Positions 33,311 through 44,371 of a stretch of 64,000 bases of DNA are shown here, in pieces. Origin of the DNA: Elysia crispata (lineage: Eukaryota > Mollusca > Gastropoda > Plakobranchidae). Position 1 is the first letter of the stretch; each line of letters starts with the position of its first letter. The stretch spans positions 327,501 through 391,500 of the forward strand of contig JAWDGP010001129.1 of NCBI GenBank assembly GCA_033675545.1, given 5' to 3'. Both the position numbers and the translations under genes were made by a program. Under the pieces are notes generated by a model that saw only the letters and a program-made list of their open reading frames with translations, did no database searches and was not told where the DNA came from.

Positions 33311-34535
33311 TAATGATAAGTCGAGGAGAAGAACTGGAACATTGGTTTAAGCCTCGGTTTGGATTGAGCTAAACACAAGGCGAATAAAAGTAAACATAGG
33401 AAAGAGAAGAAGAAAAATAGAAAAAAGGAAAAGCACCCTGATAACGACAGTTTCATTCTCGGCGCTAGATGAATTGTGGACCTGCTTTGATCTGATTTGT
33501 TTTTCTGTGTAAAAAGATCTGATGAGGATGGACTGTATTAGACAAGGTATACAGCACAAATCTTTTCCTTCATCTTCCTCCTCTTCTTTTGAAGGTGTTA
33601 ACGTTTTAAAATTTTGCCTTTGCCCATGTTCAAAATTTGTAAAAATCAAGATAAACTTCTCGTCGAAAGATAAAATATGAAAATGTTTTTATGAAGCTTT
33701 TTGCGCCATGACTTAAAAGTGATCTGTTTATTATCATCAAATATCAAATTGATATAATTATTTTTATCCTTAAGATTGGGAGTTTGCCAGCTCATTTTGT
33801 TTCATTCATTTGACATTCTACTTTTTCAAGCCAAGACCACAAAATGTATTTCAGCATTTGTTTTTGTATCAAACTAATCTCTGTTAGGAAAACGATAAGG
33901 CTACACCGACTCAGAGGCGGCACGAGTTTCGAACCAGCAACAAATGATTAACACAGAAAAACAGGAGGACTCTAATAGATAAATGTATTTTGATAATAAA
34001 TTAAAAAAAAAAAACTGTTTCAACATACTGAGCAAAATTCAATCAGTTTAAAACGACTTTCATGTGTTATGCACCTTTACAAATTTTTAGGCGTGTATAA
34101 CACTCAATAATCTGTTCCTTGCTAGGTGTCTGAGGAGGAGTATACCACTGAATTTTCTTTCTCTAAAGGATGCCATAAAATGCTATCGGTACAGAACTGG
34201 CTAGATTATCAAAAAACCAGTATTATATAGAGTTCTAAGACTTGCTTGAGCCTATTGTATGAGAAGAAATACAATACATAATATTATACACAGTATAACG
34301 TAAATTACTATTATGTAAAAAAAAAGTGAAAAATGTGTTTTTAATAAATAAATATTTTATGTGTGAAAAATCATTTCCGATAGTAATAACTGGAAAGTCG
34401 TGCCCCGATGAAGACCACGAAACAGCCTTTCTTTATAATCAAAGATAAGAAGAATCAATATTAAAAAAAAAACCCAGAAAAAAACAAGCCTTAAAACATC
34501 GTTGTTGTTTTTTTCATGAAAATTTGAAGACATTA
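33311..34535. other. AT-rich non-coding stretch
   Basis: No gene recognised. A 100-codon minus-strand frame at 33347-33649 is Ile/Leu/Phe-rich at one end and acidic at the other, with no family resemblance. Confidence 0.4.
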
Positions 34536-34649
34536 GAACTTTGAAACATTCCGACTAGAGGGTGTCTCTGTCATGGCAAATGGCAGCATTATGAACTTTG
34601 AACCATTCCGACTAGAGTGTGTCTCTGTAATGGCAAATGGCAGCATTAA
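34536..34649. repeat. 57-bp tandem duplication
   Basis: Two adjacent copies of a 57-bp unit with GAACTTTGAA and ATTCCGACTAGAG, differing at a few bases. Confidence 0.9.
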
Positions 34650-35152
34650 AGCTTGGATCGTGGTCTGGTCAGTTTGAGGTCTATACTGTTGCATTTATCT
34701 GATTTACACAAATACCATACTCGTAACCTCAAATTCCCCCCCCCCCCTATGTCTCTCTTTCTCCTCATGATAACATATTTATTATCTTGGTTCAGGTCAG
34801 CAGATATACCAGTAGGCAACAGAAAAGATCTTAACTATCATTCCTTTGGATCATGCTGATACAAAAAGCAACTTATAAAGTAAAAGCTTATAAAGCATTT
34901 TTCGGAGAAAACAAGAACAAAAAACTTTAACACAAATGAGCGAAATACTTGTAAAACATTTTGCAATTTTTTTCCTCTCACTTCTAAGGCTCATCTTATT
35001 CACTTTCCACCAAAGACTCCTTTATCATATTATCATGTGAAACCAAAGTGACTAAACTGTTGAAATACTTGTATCAAATCCAGGGATCACATGACAAAGC
35101 GCTTGCCCTCTATGTGCCACCAGGATAATGTTCCGCTGTTGACGATAAATAT

Positions 35153-35230
35153 AAACAATATCATATGACAGCAGACTGGTGGTGTAAACCGCAAACAATA
35201 TCACATGACTGCAGACTGCTGGTGTAAACC
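35153..35230. repeat. 40-bp tandem duplication
   Basis: Two copies containing AAACAATATCA and GGTGTAAACC. Confidence 0.8.
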
Positions 35231-35265
35231 TAATAGGATGATGAAGTTCACTTCATTCTCTACTC

Positions 35266-36310
35266 TAAAGCCCACCATACACACGGTGGTTGCTCTAGGC
35301 GCAGCGTCAGGCGCTGGGCACTCGACACTGTGTATGTAGGAAAACCGCATGGAAAAACCGGGGGTAGAGGGCGTACCGCGAACGGTTTAGCGAGCCGCTA
35401 GAATATCAAGCTCTGCCTGATAATTTCTCGTGCGGCACCTGACAAGCTCTGCTGGGCCATAAAAAAAATGCCAAAAAGTTCTGATTTTGACAAAAAAAAA
35501 AAAAAAGTTTCAAAACTGTATTCCTCATCGAGTTTTCGTGCAGACTGATACCAATTAATGCATTATGTTGCATAGAAAAGGAGATTTAGAATATAAAATA
35601 AAAAAATTCCTCTTTCTGGATCATTGGGTCATTTGGGCGTGCTGCTGTCATTGGGTTTCCCCTCCACCCCCCCCCCCCCCCACCCCCATTATCTTGCTAA
35701 CCCCACCGTCCTCTGTGGATCACAGACAAAGTATTGTACATTTCATGTCGCTACATTACTAACTAAGGAAACTGAAATAAGTTTACTTGCAGTTGCATCA
35801 CCAAGAATCATAATTCATTCATTTCCATATGTCTATTTTGTGGTCCAAAGGTCAAGTGCACGTACAAGATAATCGAGCAAATTATGGTATTTTGAGTCGC
35901 TATATTTTTTTCCGTTGCCTTTTTTAACCAACTCTTTTTCAAAATTATTGCTATAATAATACAACTTAACGCCTTTTTCCTCCGAGAATCCATGACAGCA
36001 ACAAAAAAAATGTGTTTGCAAATAACAGTACTATCCACTTAAAGAACATGAAATAAATACAGTTTTTTTTTTTTTTCACGATTAAGCGCAATTGAAGAAA
36101 CTGGCTGATGCAATGTTTTTTGACATGTCGCTTAGTATATTGACCCCGTGACCCCGTGATCTCGAAATTCTGTGGAAAGTTGGAAACCTTATGCACACAA
36201 CCCCTTGTTTTCCCACTGCGTGTGGAGAATGCAAAAACATGCGGCCGAATGCCTTGATCCTATAACTTGTTCAACACCAAGCATCCCCTCTGTGTGTATG
36301 GGGGGCTTAA
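35266..36310. mobile_element. Candidate 1.05-kb TIR element
   Basis: The left end (35266-35289) and the complement of the right end (36287-36310) agree at 20 of 24 bases around AAGCCC-CCATACACAC. A TTAA (right) and TAAA (left) at the outer edge could be a decayed TTAA target site, as used by piggyBac- and Kolobok-type elements. The interior holds no transposase frame, so a non-autonomous element is likely. The pairing of these two ends is inference from one copy only. Confidence 0.4.
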
Positions 36311-36619
36311 TGGAGCTGAAACGATAAAGGAAGACACATACAAAAAGTGTTCGCTTTCACTTTCCTCAACGCACAATCATTTTTTTTTATAAATCCGGAA
36401 GAAATCAGCGCAAGGAATAAGTATTGTTAAAGGTCGATTATGTATACGTGCATGCGTGTATGTGTGTGTTGTACGTTGAAAGCTGCTTCGAACCAAACGA
36501 GAAGTGTACTTTCCATCATTTTTCTTTTGGATTAAACAATTTTTTAGGGCACAGTTTTGTTGGGCAAGGAAAAAAGAGGGGATAGACCACTTTAACCATA
36601 TCCGTACAAGGCTTTTACA

Positions 36620-36955
36620 CTGTAGGCCCTTAAAAAGTGGGTCTTTATGACCCTTATATTTATATTGCAAAAAAAAAAAAAATGTTTTTCCCATCTCTAC
36701 AAGATGGGTCATTATGACCCTTATATTCCTATTGAAAAAAAAAAACAACTTGTTTTTCCCATCCCGACAAGGTGAGTCATTATGACCCTAATATTTCTAT
36801 TGGAAAAAACAACTTGTTTTTCCTGTCCCTACAAGATGGGTCATTATGACCCTTATATTTCTATTGCAAAAAAAAAGAAAAAGAAAAATTTTGTATTTCC
36901 TATCCTTACAAGGTAGTTCGTTATGACCCTTATATATATATATTTCTATGGGGGG
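36620..36955. repeat. Tandem array with GGGTCATTATGACCC palindrome
   Basis: Five units at 64-77 base spacing, each built of a palindrome near GGGTCATTATGACCC, CTTATATTTCTATTG, an A run and TTGTTTTTCC. Units 2 (36707-36719) and 4 (36839-36851) carry a perfect GGTCA-N3-TGACC core; units 1, 3 and 5 have substitutions in the left half. Confidence 0.85.
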
Positions 36956-37236
36956 TTCCATTTTAAAGCTCTGCTGTGAAGCTCGTTTGTGGAATAAAAT
37001 CACATGGGTCAATTGGAAAGAACCTGTCCGCCGTGCCCACTGAAACGTCTATGGTTACCTTTAGTCTCACCAATGTTACACAGCATTACACGAAAAAAAC
37101 AATCAACTTGAGAAAGCAATAAAATATTGCCAAAGGCATCAAAATTAACCGGAATTTGGGTCAACGTCATCTTAGAATTATTTATAGTAAGGAGGAGGAA
37201 GGTCTAAATGTATGTACGTCACGAACTAGGCAGAAC

Positions 37237-38207
37237 CCACAGGTTAATGGTGACACGCAGATGTCCAGACTGAGCAAAAACTTCAACTTTTTTTGTCCTT
37301 TCGTTTCAGTGGTTGCTAGTAGACATATTAGTTTTAGTCCCAACAAACTTCCTTTCCATGATAACAAGCATGAAAAAGAGCAATGTACCAGCATTTTTCC
37401 TGGCCTATGTATAAAAATTTATAACTTAAGTGGTTAATTTCCTACTGACATTTAAGCCAACAAATTTTTCAAGTTACTCAATACATAAAAATAGCGAACC
37501 TAAGACAGTTTTAACTAAATTCCAACCTGCAATCGGCGCCTCCCCGCTATGGACTGAGGCCCTGAGAGATCACTCAAACTGCCATCTTTCATAATCATAA
37601 TTTAAAAATAAATCACTATAATAATATGAGACATCCATAATCTTACTCTGTAAATGTATTTAAATACATGGCTCCAAAATATAAAGGTGCACCATACATA
37701 TCTAGACTTAGATCAAGTTCGAGTACGTGTGATTAAAACACCCGAAGCAGTGACTATTGTGCCGTTTACTTAAGACTACTAGTGCTAGATCTAGATTTAA
37801 AGATTTACAAGGTATATTCTTAATACAATACATGCAATTATTCATCGAATCCAGTGTAATCAAGGCCTAGTCTATCCGATGCATTAGAGGCACGATATCG
37901 TAGATCTACATATAGCTTTTGTCAGATCAATCACTTAATTTTTTTTTATATTTATAGATTTACATATATTGAAATTCTAAAGCCATTGGTAGTAGGGTAT
38001 GATTAACTAAAGGGAAGACAAACCCTCACGTTTTTCAAGCACAGAATATTCTGCCAATTGAATCATTTATTTTTTACTCCAAACATATTCTAACTTTTAA
38101 AGAATAAGCAGAAAAATAATACAACATTTACTTTAAGAAATTCAGTACCTCGAACAATTTTCAGTACAGCAGAAAAAACCGAAAAAAGTTTGCACCTCAT
38201 CGTGCAT

Positions 38208-38271
<64 letters not shown>

Positions 38272-38544
38272 CTAGATTAGATCCTATTTCTAATGTAGAT
38301 TAACCTTGCAAAGAGTAATACTTTAAAAAAAAATGTTTGCTAAGTTTTTAAGAATGTACAATTATCCTAAAAACAATATTTTACGACACTTTTCAACTCA
38401 ATGTTCCACTAGAACACTATTGTTAATAACACAGGATAAGTAAAGTTTCCACCCTCATTGATCAATACAGTTATGGCGTCTCCGGAAAATTACGAAAATA
38501 CCCGGGACATCCCGAAGGGCCTGTTTGTGTATCTGTCCGTTTTT
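37237..38544. mobile_element. 1.3-kb interspersed repeat, copy 2
   Basis: Same element as 24859-26136, in the same orientation and full length by comparison. Its internal (TA)n run has grown to about 58 bases (38211-38268). It begins CCACAGGTTAATG and ends CTGTTTGTGTATCTGTCCG. No coding frame. Confidence 0.75.
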
Positions 38545-39279
38545 CCTTAATTTGTGGCAGAGCCTGTTCGCAAGATTTCAAATTTAAATATGTTAAACGA
38601 TCCAGAGAGGAAAGAAAGTATTGAACAATTAATTAATTTTAAAAAGAATATAAATTCAATATTCATTGCAATCTATATAATAGGTCTATATCTAGATCAA
38701 GGTCTATATTCGGTCATATCGGTAATCTAAATCTTTGAATCTAGATCTAGATCTGAGAATTTGTAACAAACTGCTGAAATGTTTTAATTATTCTTAAAAG
38801 TATCGTACTGAACATGTTTTTTGGCAATTGTTTTAATCGCTTGACACAATTTACTGACATAAGTGAAAGGGTCGAATGTCTATCTCTTGATTCAGAGTGA
38901 ATATTAACACTTGAAGATTGATACCATTTCTTACTTTGCCCTCTTTTAATTTTCTCTGGACTGAGCGTCTAGAACTCATTTCTTCCTGGGCTTGTTTATC
39001 AGAACAGATTGCGATCCTCAGGCTATTTAACATTGTAATGTGGGTGAGACAAGGGGCGGTAAGAAGGAGCGAGATTAGGGCCACCACAGCTTGAGTGTAC
39101 AGGGGTGTTTCTTACTGTTACAAACTTCTACATCGAACTTCCTTTCTTTTTTTTTTTTTTTAACTTATTGCATTTAGATATTAAGTTGTAGAACTTCATG
39201 AAAATGTTTCTACTTTATTTACACAGCCGTCATTAAAAAAAAAACAAATAATATGACGTAATTGATCTAAAAAATATAA
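38545..39279. other. AT-rich non-coding stretch
   Basis: No gene recognised. Contains TCTAGATCTAGATC words near 38690-38755 and a T run near 39150. Confidence 0.4.
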
Positions 39280-39540
39280 GCTTAAACTGCAAAAATAACT
39301 AGATCAAGAGATGTCCCGAATCGAGCTCAAACTGACGGTAAAGTATTTGGATTCACCTAAAATTACATTCCCGTGTTTGCAAAATAAAATTACAGTGGCC
39401 AAGCAGATAACAGAGATGGCGAAACAAAAACGTGCAATTAATTTTATGAACAACCCTTCCCCCCCACCCCCTTAAAAATGTAGCAAAGAATGCCCTTTGA
39501 AACCTACTCCGATTTAGTTTCATCCCACTGAATTTTAAAA
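39280..39540 (-). repeat. Left member of LTR-like direct repeat
   Basis: Matches 42479-42772 in the same orientation, from GCTTAAACTGCAAAA to CATCCCACT-AATTTTAAA. The gag remnant between the two reads on the minus strand, so this would be the 3' LTR. The copy lacks about 30 bases present in the right copy near 42718-42750. Confidence 0.5.
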
Positions 39541-40460
39541 ATTCATTTCAAACTTATACAAGCCTGTTAGTCATAAAATATGTGGAAAAAATTACCTCAT
39601 TTTGAAACCATTGCAATGGCTAATGAATGTTCTTGATTACATTCTTTTTTATTTAACAATGTAATTGGCAATTAACGCGTCATTGAGATGGGATATCAAT
39701 AGCTCAATAGCCAAGCAAAATACTTTGAAATAAAATGATCTAAAAAAAAAAAATAAGCTTTGTAGTATGTGGGTCTTCCTTATTTAAAATCATCTAGATA
39801 CTGCATCTTTCCTTTACTTTCAAATGGTTCTTTCATCCTTGAATTTCAAATGGTACATCCTCTTCATCAACGCAATATTGATTGGCAGTTCTCAATTAAA
39901 CAATTAAACAGGATGAACCCAGGTAATACTGCATGACAAATGAGCACGCTAAAATTATATAACTAATTTGCTTGTAAAACAACTCCAACTTGAAATTTAG
40001 TTTTAAACAAGTGAACAAAATTTAAAGTACCACCGGTAAATAAACATTCCTATATATATCCATTCAAAATTGTCACACCATGTTATTAATTATATAGATC
40101 TGATTGTTTGTGTTTTAGAAAATAAACAGAACAAAAATAAATATCAGTCAATGATTGCAGTCACTATAATTATTGACCCTATAGATCCAATCATTTTACA
40201 TACTTGCTGATCTTTTGATGTAAGACAATTATTAATCTTAGAACTAACACTTTAAGAAAATACAAGTTGCATAATCTAAAATAAACAACCCATGTAATCA
40301 GACAATTTTGTCATTATAACAACACACATTAAATTCTATTTACTATTTCACTTAATTAAATGCATAGTCTTTCAAATAAGCAGGTGTTTTCTTCGGTTCA
40401 TCCGATCTTCTTATAGTGGTTTCAGGTTTGTCACTCAAGTCAGTTTCTTTTGTCTTTTCT
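39541..40460. other. AT-rich non-coding stretch
   Basis: No pol-type domain or other gene recognised. If the flanking repeats are LTRs, most of the element's coding part has been lost from here. Confidence 0.4.
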
Positions 40461-40670
40461 TCAGTTAATGAAAATTTCCAGTTTTGACTGTTCGCCACTG
40501 AAAGCAAAAATCTCACAGTCCAAATCGGTGGAAGCCTCGGCCTCGAGTGTGTGCGCTCTTGACTTACTTGCGTAGCCAGATTTCTGCTGAAAATTAGGCC
40601 TACTTTTTTTTTTCAAAATGTCTGTTTTGAGTGTTCTTGTTTTTGGTTTAGTTTTGCACATCGAGTGCAA
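40461..40670 (-). pseudogene. Possible gag-pol linker remnant
   Basis: A 69-codon minus-strand frame, basic at the start and acidic at the end, with HTLEAEASTD followed by EIFAF. This resembles the spacer between the gag zinc knuckles and the protease in Ty3/Gypsy-type elements. It lies downstream of the gag remnant in the same orientation, separated by the foldback element. No protease active site is visible. Confidence 0.3.
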
Positions 40671-40742
40671 ATGTCCGACCTATTAGGCTTAACGCAGACC
40701 AGAGTCGTACTGTAACGGACAGCCCGTAACAGCCAGTCATCA

Positions 40743-41127
40743 CTTGATAGGACAGTCTACTTCCATTTGCAATAGCAGACGCGGATCGGACCACAAGCCA
40801 GCACGATCCATGCCATATGTTATATATGCGTACGACATGGTGTAGTATTACAGCCCTGTCATAAAACTTTCCTGTGTCGGCCCAGGCGCCGTCTTGTATC
40901 GCTACTCGATTCAGAACTTTTTTCTCATATTTCTAAAAAAAAATGCCAGGCCAGAAATGCAAAAAGTCATTACATTTTGCCTAGGCTATTACTTTGACAA
41001 GCCAAGTTTTATGACAGGGCTGTAATACACAGGATGTAGCGCGCTATAACATATGGCATGGGTCGTGCTGTCTTGGGGGTCCAACCCGCGTCTGCTTTTG
41101 CAAACGGAAGTAGACTGTCCTATCAAG
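40743..41127. mobile_element. Foldback/MITE-like element
   Basis: A long inverted repeat: left arm 40743-40869 (CTTGATAGGACAGTCTACTT to CAGCCCTGTCATAAAACTT) pairs with right arm 41004-41127, about 125 bases each, around a 134-base core. There is no coding capacity. It separates the gag remnant from the putative gag-pol linker, so it appears to have inserted into the older retrotransposon. Confidence 0.75.
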
Positions 41128-41128
41128 T

Positions 41129-41270
41129 ATATAAAACTTGGTCTGTGTCAGCCCGGACGCCATCTTGTATCGCTCCTCGATTAAGAACTTTATACTCAAA
41201 TTTAAAAAAAAAAAAATGCCAGGCCAGAAATGCATAAAGTCATTACATTTTTGTCTAGGCTATTACGAAG
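41129..41270. repeat. Second copy of the foldback core
   Basis: Direct repeat of 40861-41003, containing CTTGTATCGCT, an A run and ATGCCAGGCCAGAAATGCA. It abuts the right arm, giving the order arm, core, arm, core, as if a dimer had lost its last arm. Confidence 0.8.
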
Positions 41271-41461
41271 ACTTGTTCTGAATAAAAAATAATAATGAAT
41301 CTAAGCTTAGATATTGAAAAACAAGTAAATTCGATCAGGCGTGTAACTTGTAGTACTCATCTACCTTGGCCGCTGACCTAGATCTAGCTAGTAGTCAGTA
41401 GTGTTCACGTGACGAGCGCTCAGGCGCTAGAGTCGATCAACCGTGACCTTTGATCTCAACA

Positions 41462-42240
41462 TCAGATATGGGTGCGCATATCAGAATGCAAGTGATGACT
41501 AACTGTTACGGGCTGTGCGTTATAGGAAATCTCTGGTTTGCGTGCACCCTTACTTGCAAAACAAGTTTCGTTCAGAGCCCAACAGTCTTTGCCTGTATGA
41601 GCACGTTGACCGTATCGTGTACATTCTTGTTTCTGTTGTGCTTTTGAACTGGATTTAGCTTTAGCACCATTAGTTGGTCTGAATGCTGAATTACTGCTTG
41701 ATTTTGAATGATGTGTTTTCGACACGTAACTAACGGTCTCTTCTTTCATCCTGTTTGCTTGCCTGTAAGCTTCCTCGTGAGCCCCAGCAACACTGATCAA
41801 CTGGTCCAGTTTCTCTGGTGGGTCTCTCAATAACCTTGTTCTGAGATTTGGTGACTTACATTTCTCTATCAACTGATCATATCTTCTAATTTATCACCAA
41901 AATCACACCTCTTGGCTTGTGATCTAAGTCTGGTGATGAAATTTTCACAGGAATCTGACTTTTGTTCCTCGTGACGAAATTTGTGTCTTTCGAAAGTTAT
42001 GCTCTTTTTTGGTTCAAAATCGGTAGTCAGTCTTGTAGTGCCTGTTTCTGTGTCACGTTCTTCTTGCTATCATCACTAATGCTCCCCAAAATGCCTTGGA
42101 TTGCTTCGCCTGCACAATGGAGCATGATCGAAACTTTTTGCTTTTCGTTTGTTACATTGGTTGCTTGTAGATAATGTTCTAGACTTCTTTTCCATCTGCA
42201 CCACCTATGAGGGACATCCGATGTATGAGGATAAAAATTA
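41462..42240 (-). pseudogene. Decayed LTR-retrotransposon gag
   Basis: The minus strand encodes a gag-like protein in three pieces broken by two frameshifts (near 42030 and near 41875). The first piece (about 42240-42035) contains WCRWKRSLEHYL, a capsid-like start. The last piece (41872-41462) has RLRSQ/LLRDPPEKLD-type helices and then a zinc knuckle CTRYGQRAHTGKDC, in which the second Cys of CX2CX4HX4C is Tyr. A second knuckle after it is also missing ligands. The pattern fits Ty3/Gypsy-type gag. It cannot make an intact product. Confidence 0.7.
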
Positions 42241-42478
42241 TCTACTAGTGATAGCCTGATACCTAGGCCTGGAGCTGTGACAATTGCTGTTGTTGTTATT
42301 GTTCTTTGTTGATCTGACTGTCTTGACTTGATCTTCTTGGTCTGGACCTAGTCTACCTAGACCTTATTTTGTCCAGGGTTCTTGCGATTATGCTTTTGCT
42401 GTGAATGTCTATTCACAGCCTACATCGTCGCCAGTTGTGTGCGCGTCTTTCTTGTTTAACCCAATCCAGACACTTCAC

Positions 42479-42772
42479 GCTTAAACTGCAAAAGTAAGTG
42501 GATCAAGACCTGTTCTGAACCGAACTCAAACTGACGGTAAAGTACCGGCTTGGAGTCACCTAAAATCACATTCACGTGATAGTGCAAAATGAAATGACTG
42601 TGGCCAAGCAAATAACAGAGATGGCGAACCAAAAACGTGTAATTAATGTCATGAACACCCCCCCCCCCTCTTCACCCTTAAAAATATTGAAGAGAATGCC
42701 CTTTGAAACCTACTCCAATTAATTTTATTTTCGCAGTTATTCGCAGGTCAGTTTCATCCCACTCAATTTTAA
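42479..42772 (-). repeat. Right member of LTR-like direct repeat
   Basis: Same sequence as 39280-39540. For a minus-strand element this would be the 5' LTR. About 40 bases inward, the minus strand shows TGGCGACGATG (complement of about 42424-42434), which resembles a primer-binding site. The edge of homology does not reach it, so the LTR boundary is uncertain. Confidence 0.5.
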
Positions 42773-43856
42773 ACTCTTGTAGGATATTTTACAAAATAAC
42801 ATTTTTTCCCCAATTATTTACATATAGCGGAGGTGGACCACTTTATAGTTTAATTGAAGTTTCTACATTATACAAATTCTCCAAGATCATTAGCTTTTAT
42901 TAGCATAAAATGTCACCTGAGCTGTGAACTGCCGGCAGCCCCGAATATTAGACTTAGGCAAGAAGAATAGCATGAGGAATTCCGTCGGTACACGACCGAC
43001 ATTAATAGATATGTAGGAACTCTACAACGTTGTTTCAGCCCATACCTAAAGGGTTAGCTTACGATCGTCGGAAAGCCATTTTACGTTTATCAACACGAAC
43101 CCAGAGCTCTGCCACAGATGTGTTAATCTTGTCCTTCTAAGTGGGTGAATTAAGTTACTACAATCTCCTCTTGCTTTGCTCGTCCTTCTCTTCCTCTACA
43201 GCACAGACCTCCACAGGTCTGACTTTCTAACATATTTCATACCGAAAGAGATATGAATGAATAACCGTAATACAATATTGTTCATCTTTCCTCCCATCAA
43301 CAGTGCCGAAAACATGTAAACTTCAAAATGTCTTGGTGACTTTGTCAACATTTGGTAAATAGTTATAAGTTTAGAGATCCACGCGGAAAAATCTTCCAAG
43401 GCGTGTTTCCTATTCTTTGGGCAAATCTTCAACGTAAAAGTCTTAGAGCTCCAAAAGAGTCGCAGAAAATGGACAGTCATACTAATCATAAAAAGCTTAC
43501 TATATAGAAACAAGGAAGTCGGAAGAAAAGCAACAGTAAAAAAGGCAGGCATGCAAGATTTAAAGCAAATCGTAAAACTATAGAACTGAATTAATATGTT
43601 TTAGGCTCATTTTATTATTCTGATATTACATTTTCAGCTTCAGATAAATTTTGTAACGTAGGTCAACGATTGTTTGGTGCCGCTGTGTTTTCAAACCATC
43701 CAGCACTAATCTATATGCGAGGAGATAAAAACAACGCTCTAAAATTCTCTTTGATTTCAGGGTCTTTGATTGTAATGTAACATTTGAACTTAAAACCCAG
43801 CAACCAATACGCCCGAATATGGCATCTCACATTTCATCTCTCTCTCTCTCTTGTTT

Positions 43857-43950
<94 letters not shown>

Positions 43951-44306
43951 AGCTATAAAGATGTTTTCTCACAGATTCTAGTCCGTCTCCTCTCATATCG
44001 GCGGACCTGATAAGTTCGTTTTTATTTTTGCTTCACATTTTGGTTCAGTGCTAGTTTAATCTATTATTCTTTCTTGAACTTTAGATGTTACTCAGTTTTT
44101 ATTGTGTAGGTGAAAAATTGAGCTGCACGCCTATTTCTCGAGAGTTTGTTTTTTTAATTTTTAGTACGGAAATATATCTTTCATTTTTATTCAAACAACA
44201 ATTCTTGTCGTAATATAGCAAACTTTGTACATTTTATTCAGAAAGAATTTTTTTTTAATTATTAGAAAGCTGCTGTCTATGTGAAATCTGTTTTCATATT
44301 ATTTCA
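42773..44306. other. Non-coding stretch upstream of ependymin gene
   Basis: No gene recognised. A 118-codon minus-strand frame at 43196-43552 is hydrophobic and Ser/Leu/Met-rich with no known family. 43838-43949 is a (CT)n run. Confidence 0.4.
43838..43949. repeat. (CT)n microsatellite
   Basis: CT run, uninterrupted after a short TTGTTTGC break near 43850. Confidence 0.97.
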
Positions 44307-44371
44307 GGGGGTCTTCTAAAAGTCATTGAATGACTCCAGATTTATCCGCTCATTCCGCAGACCTGTACAAG

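Noticed and set aside
32559-33372. Three overlapping plus-strand frames of 239-263 codons
   Set aside because: They are one 28-bp tandem repeat read in three frames. No domain, splice context or codon bias supports a gene.
43196-43552. 118-codon minus-strand frame
   Set aside because: Ordinary-looking but hydrophobic and without a recognised domain, conserved motif or splice context.
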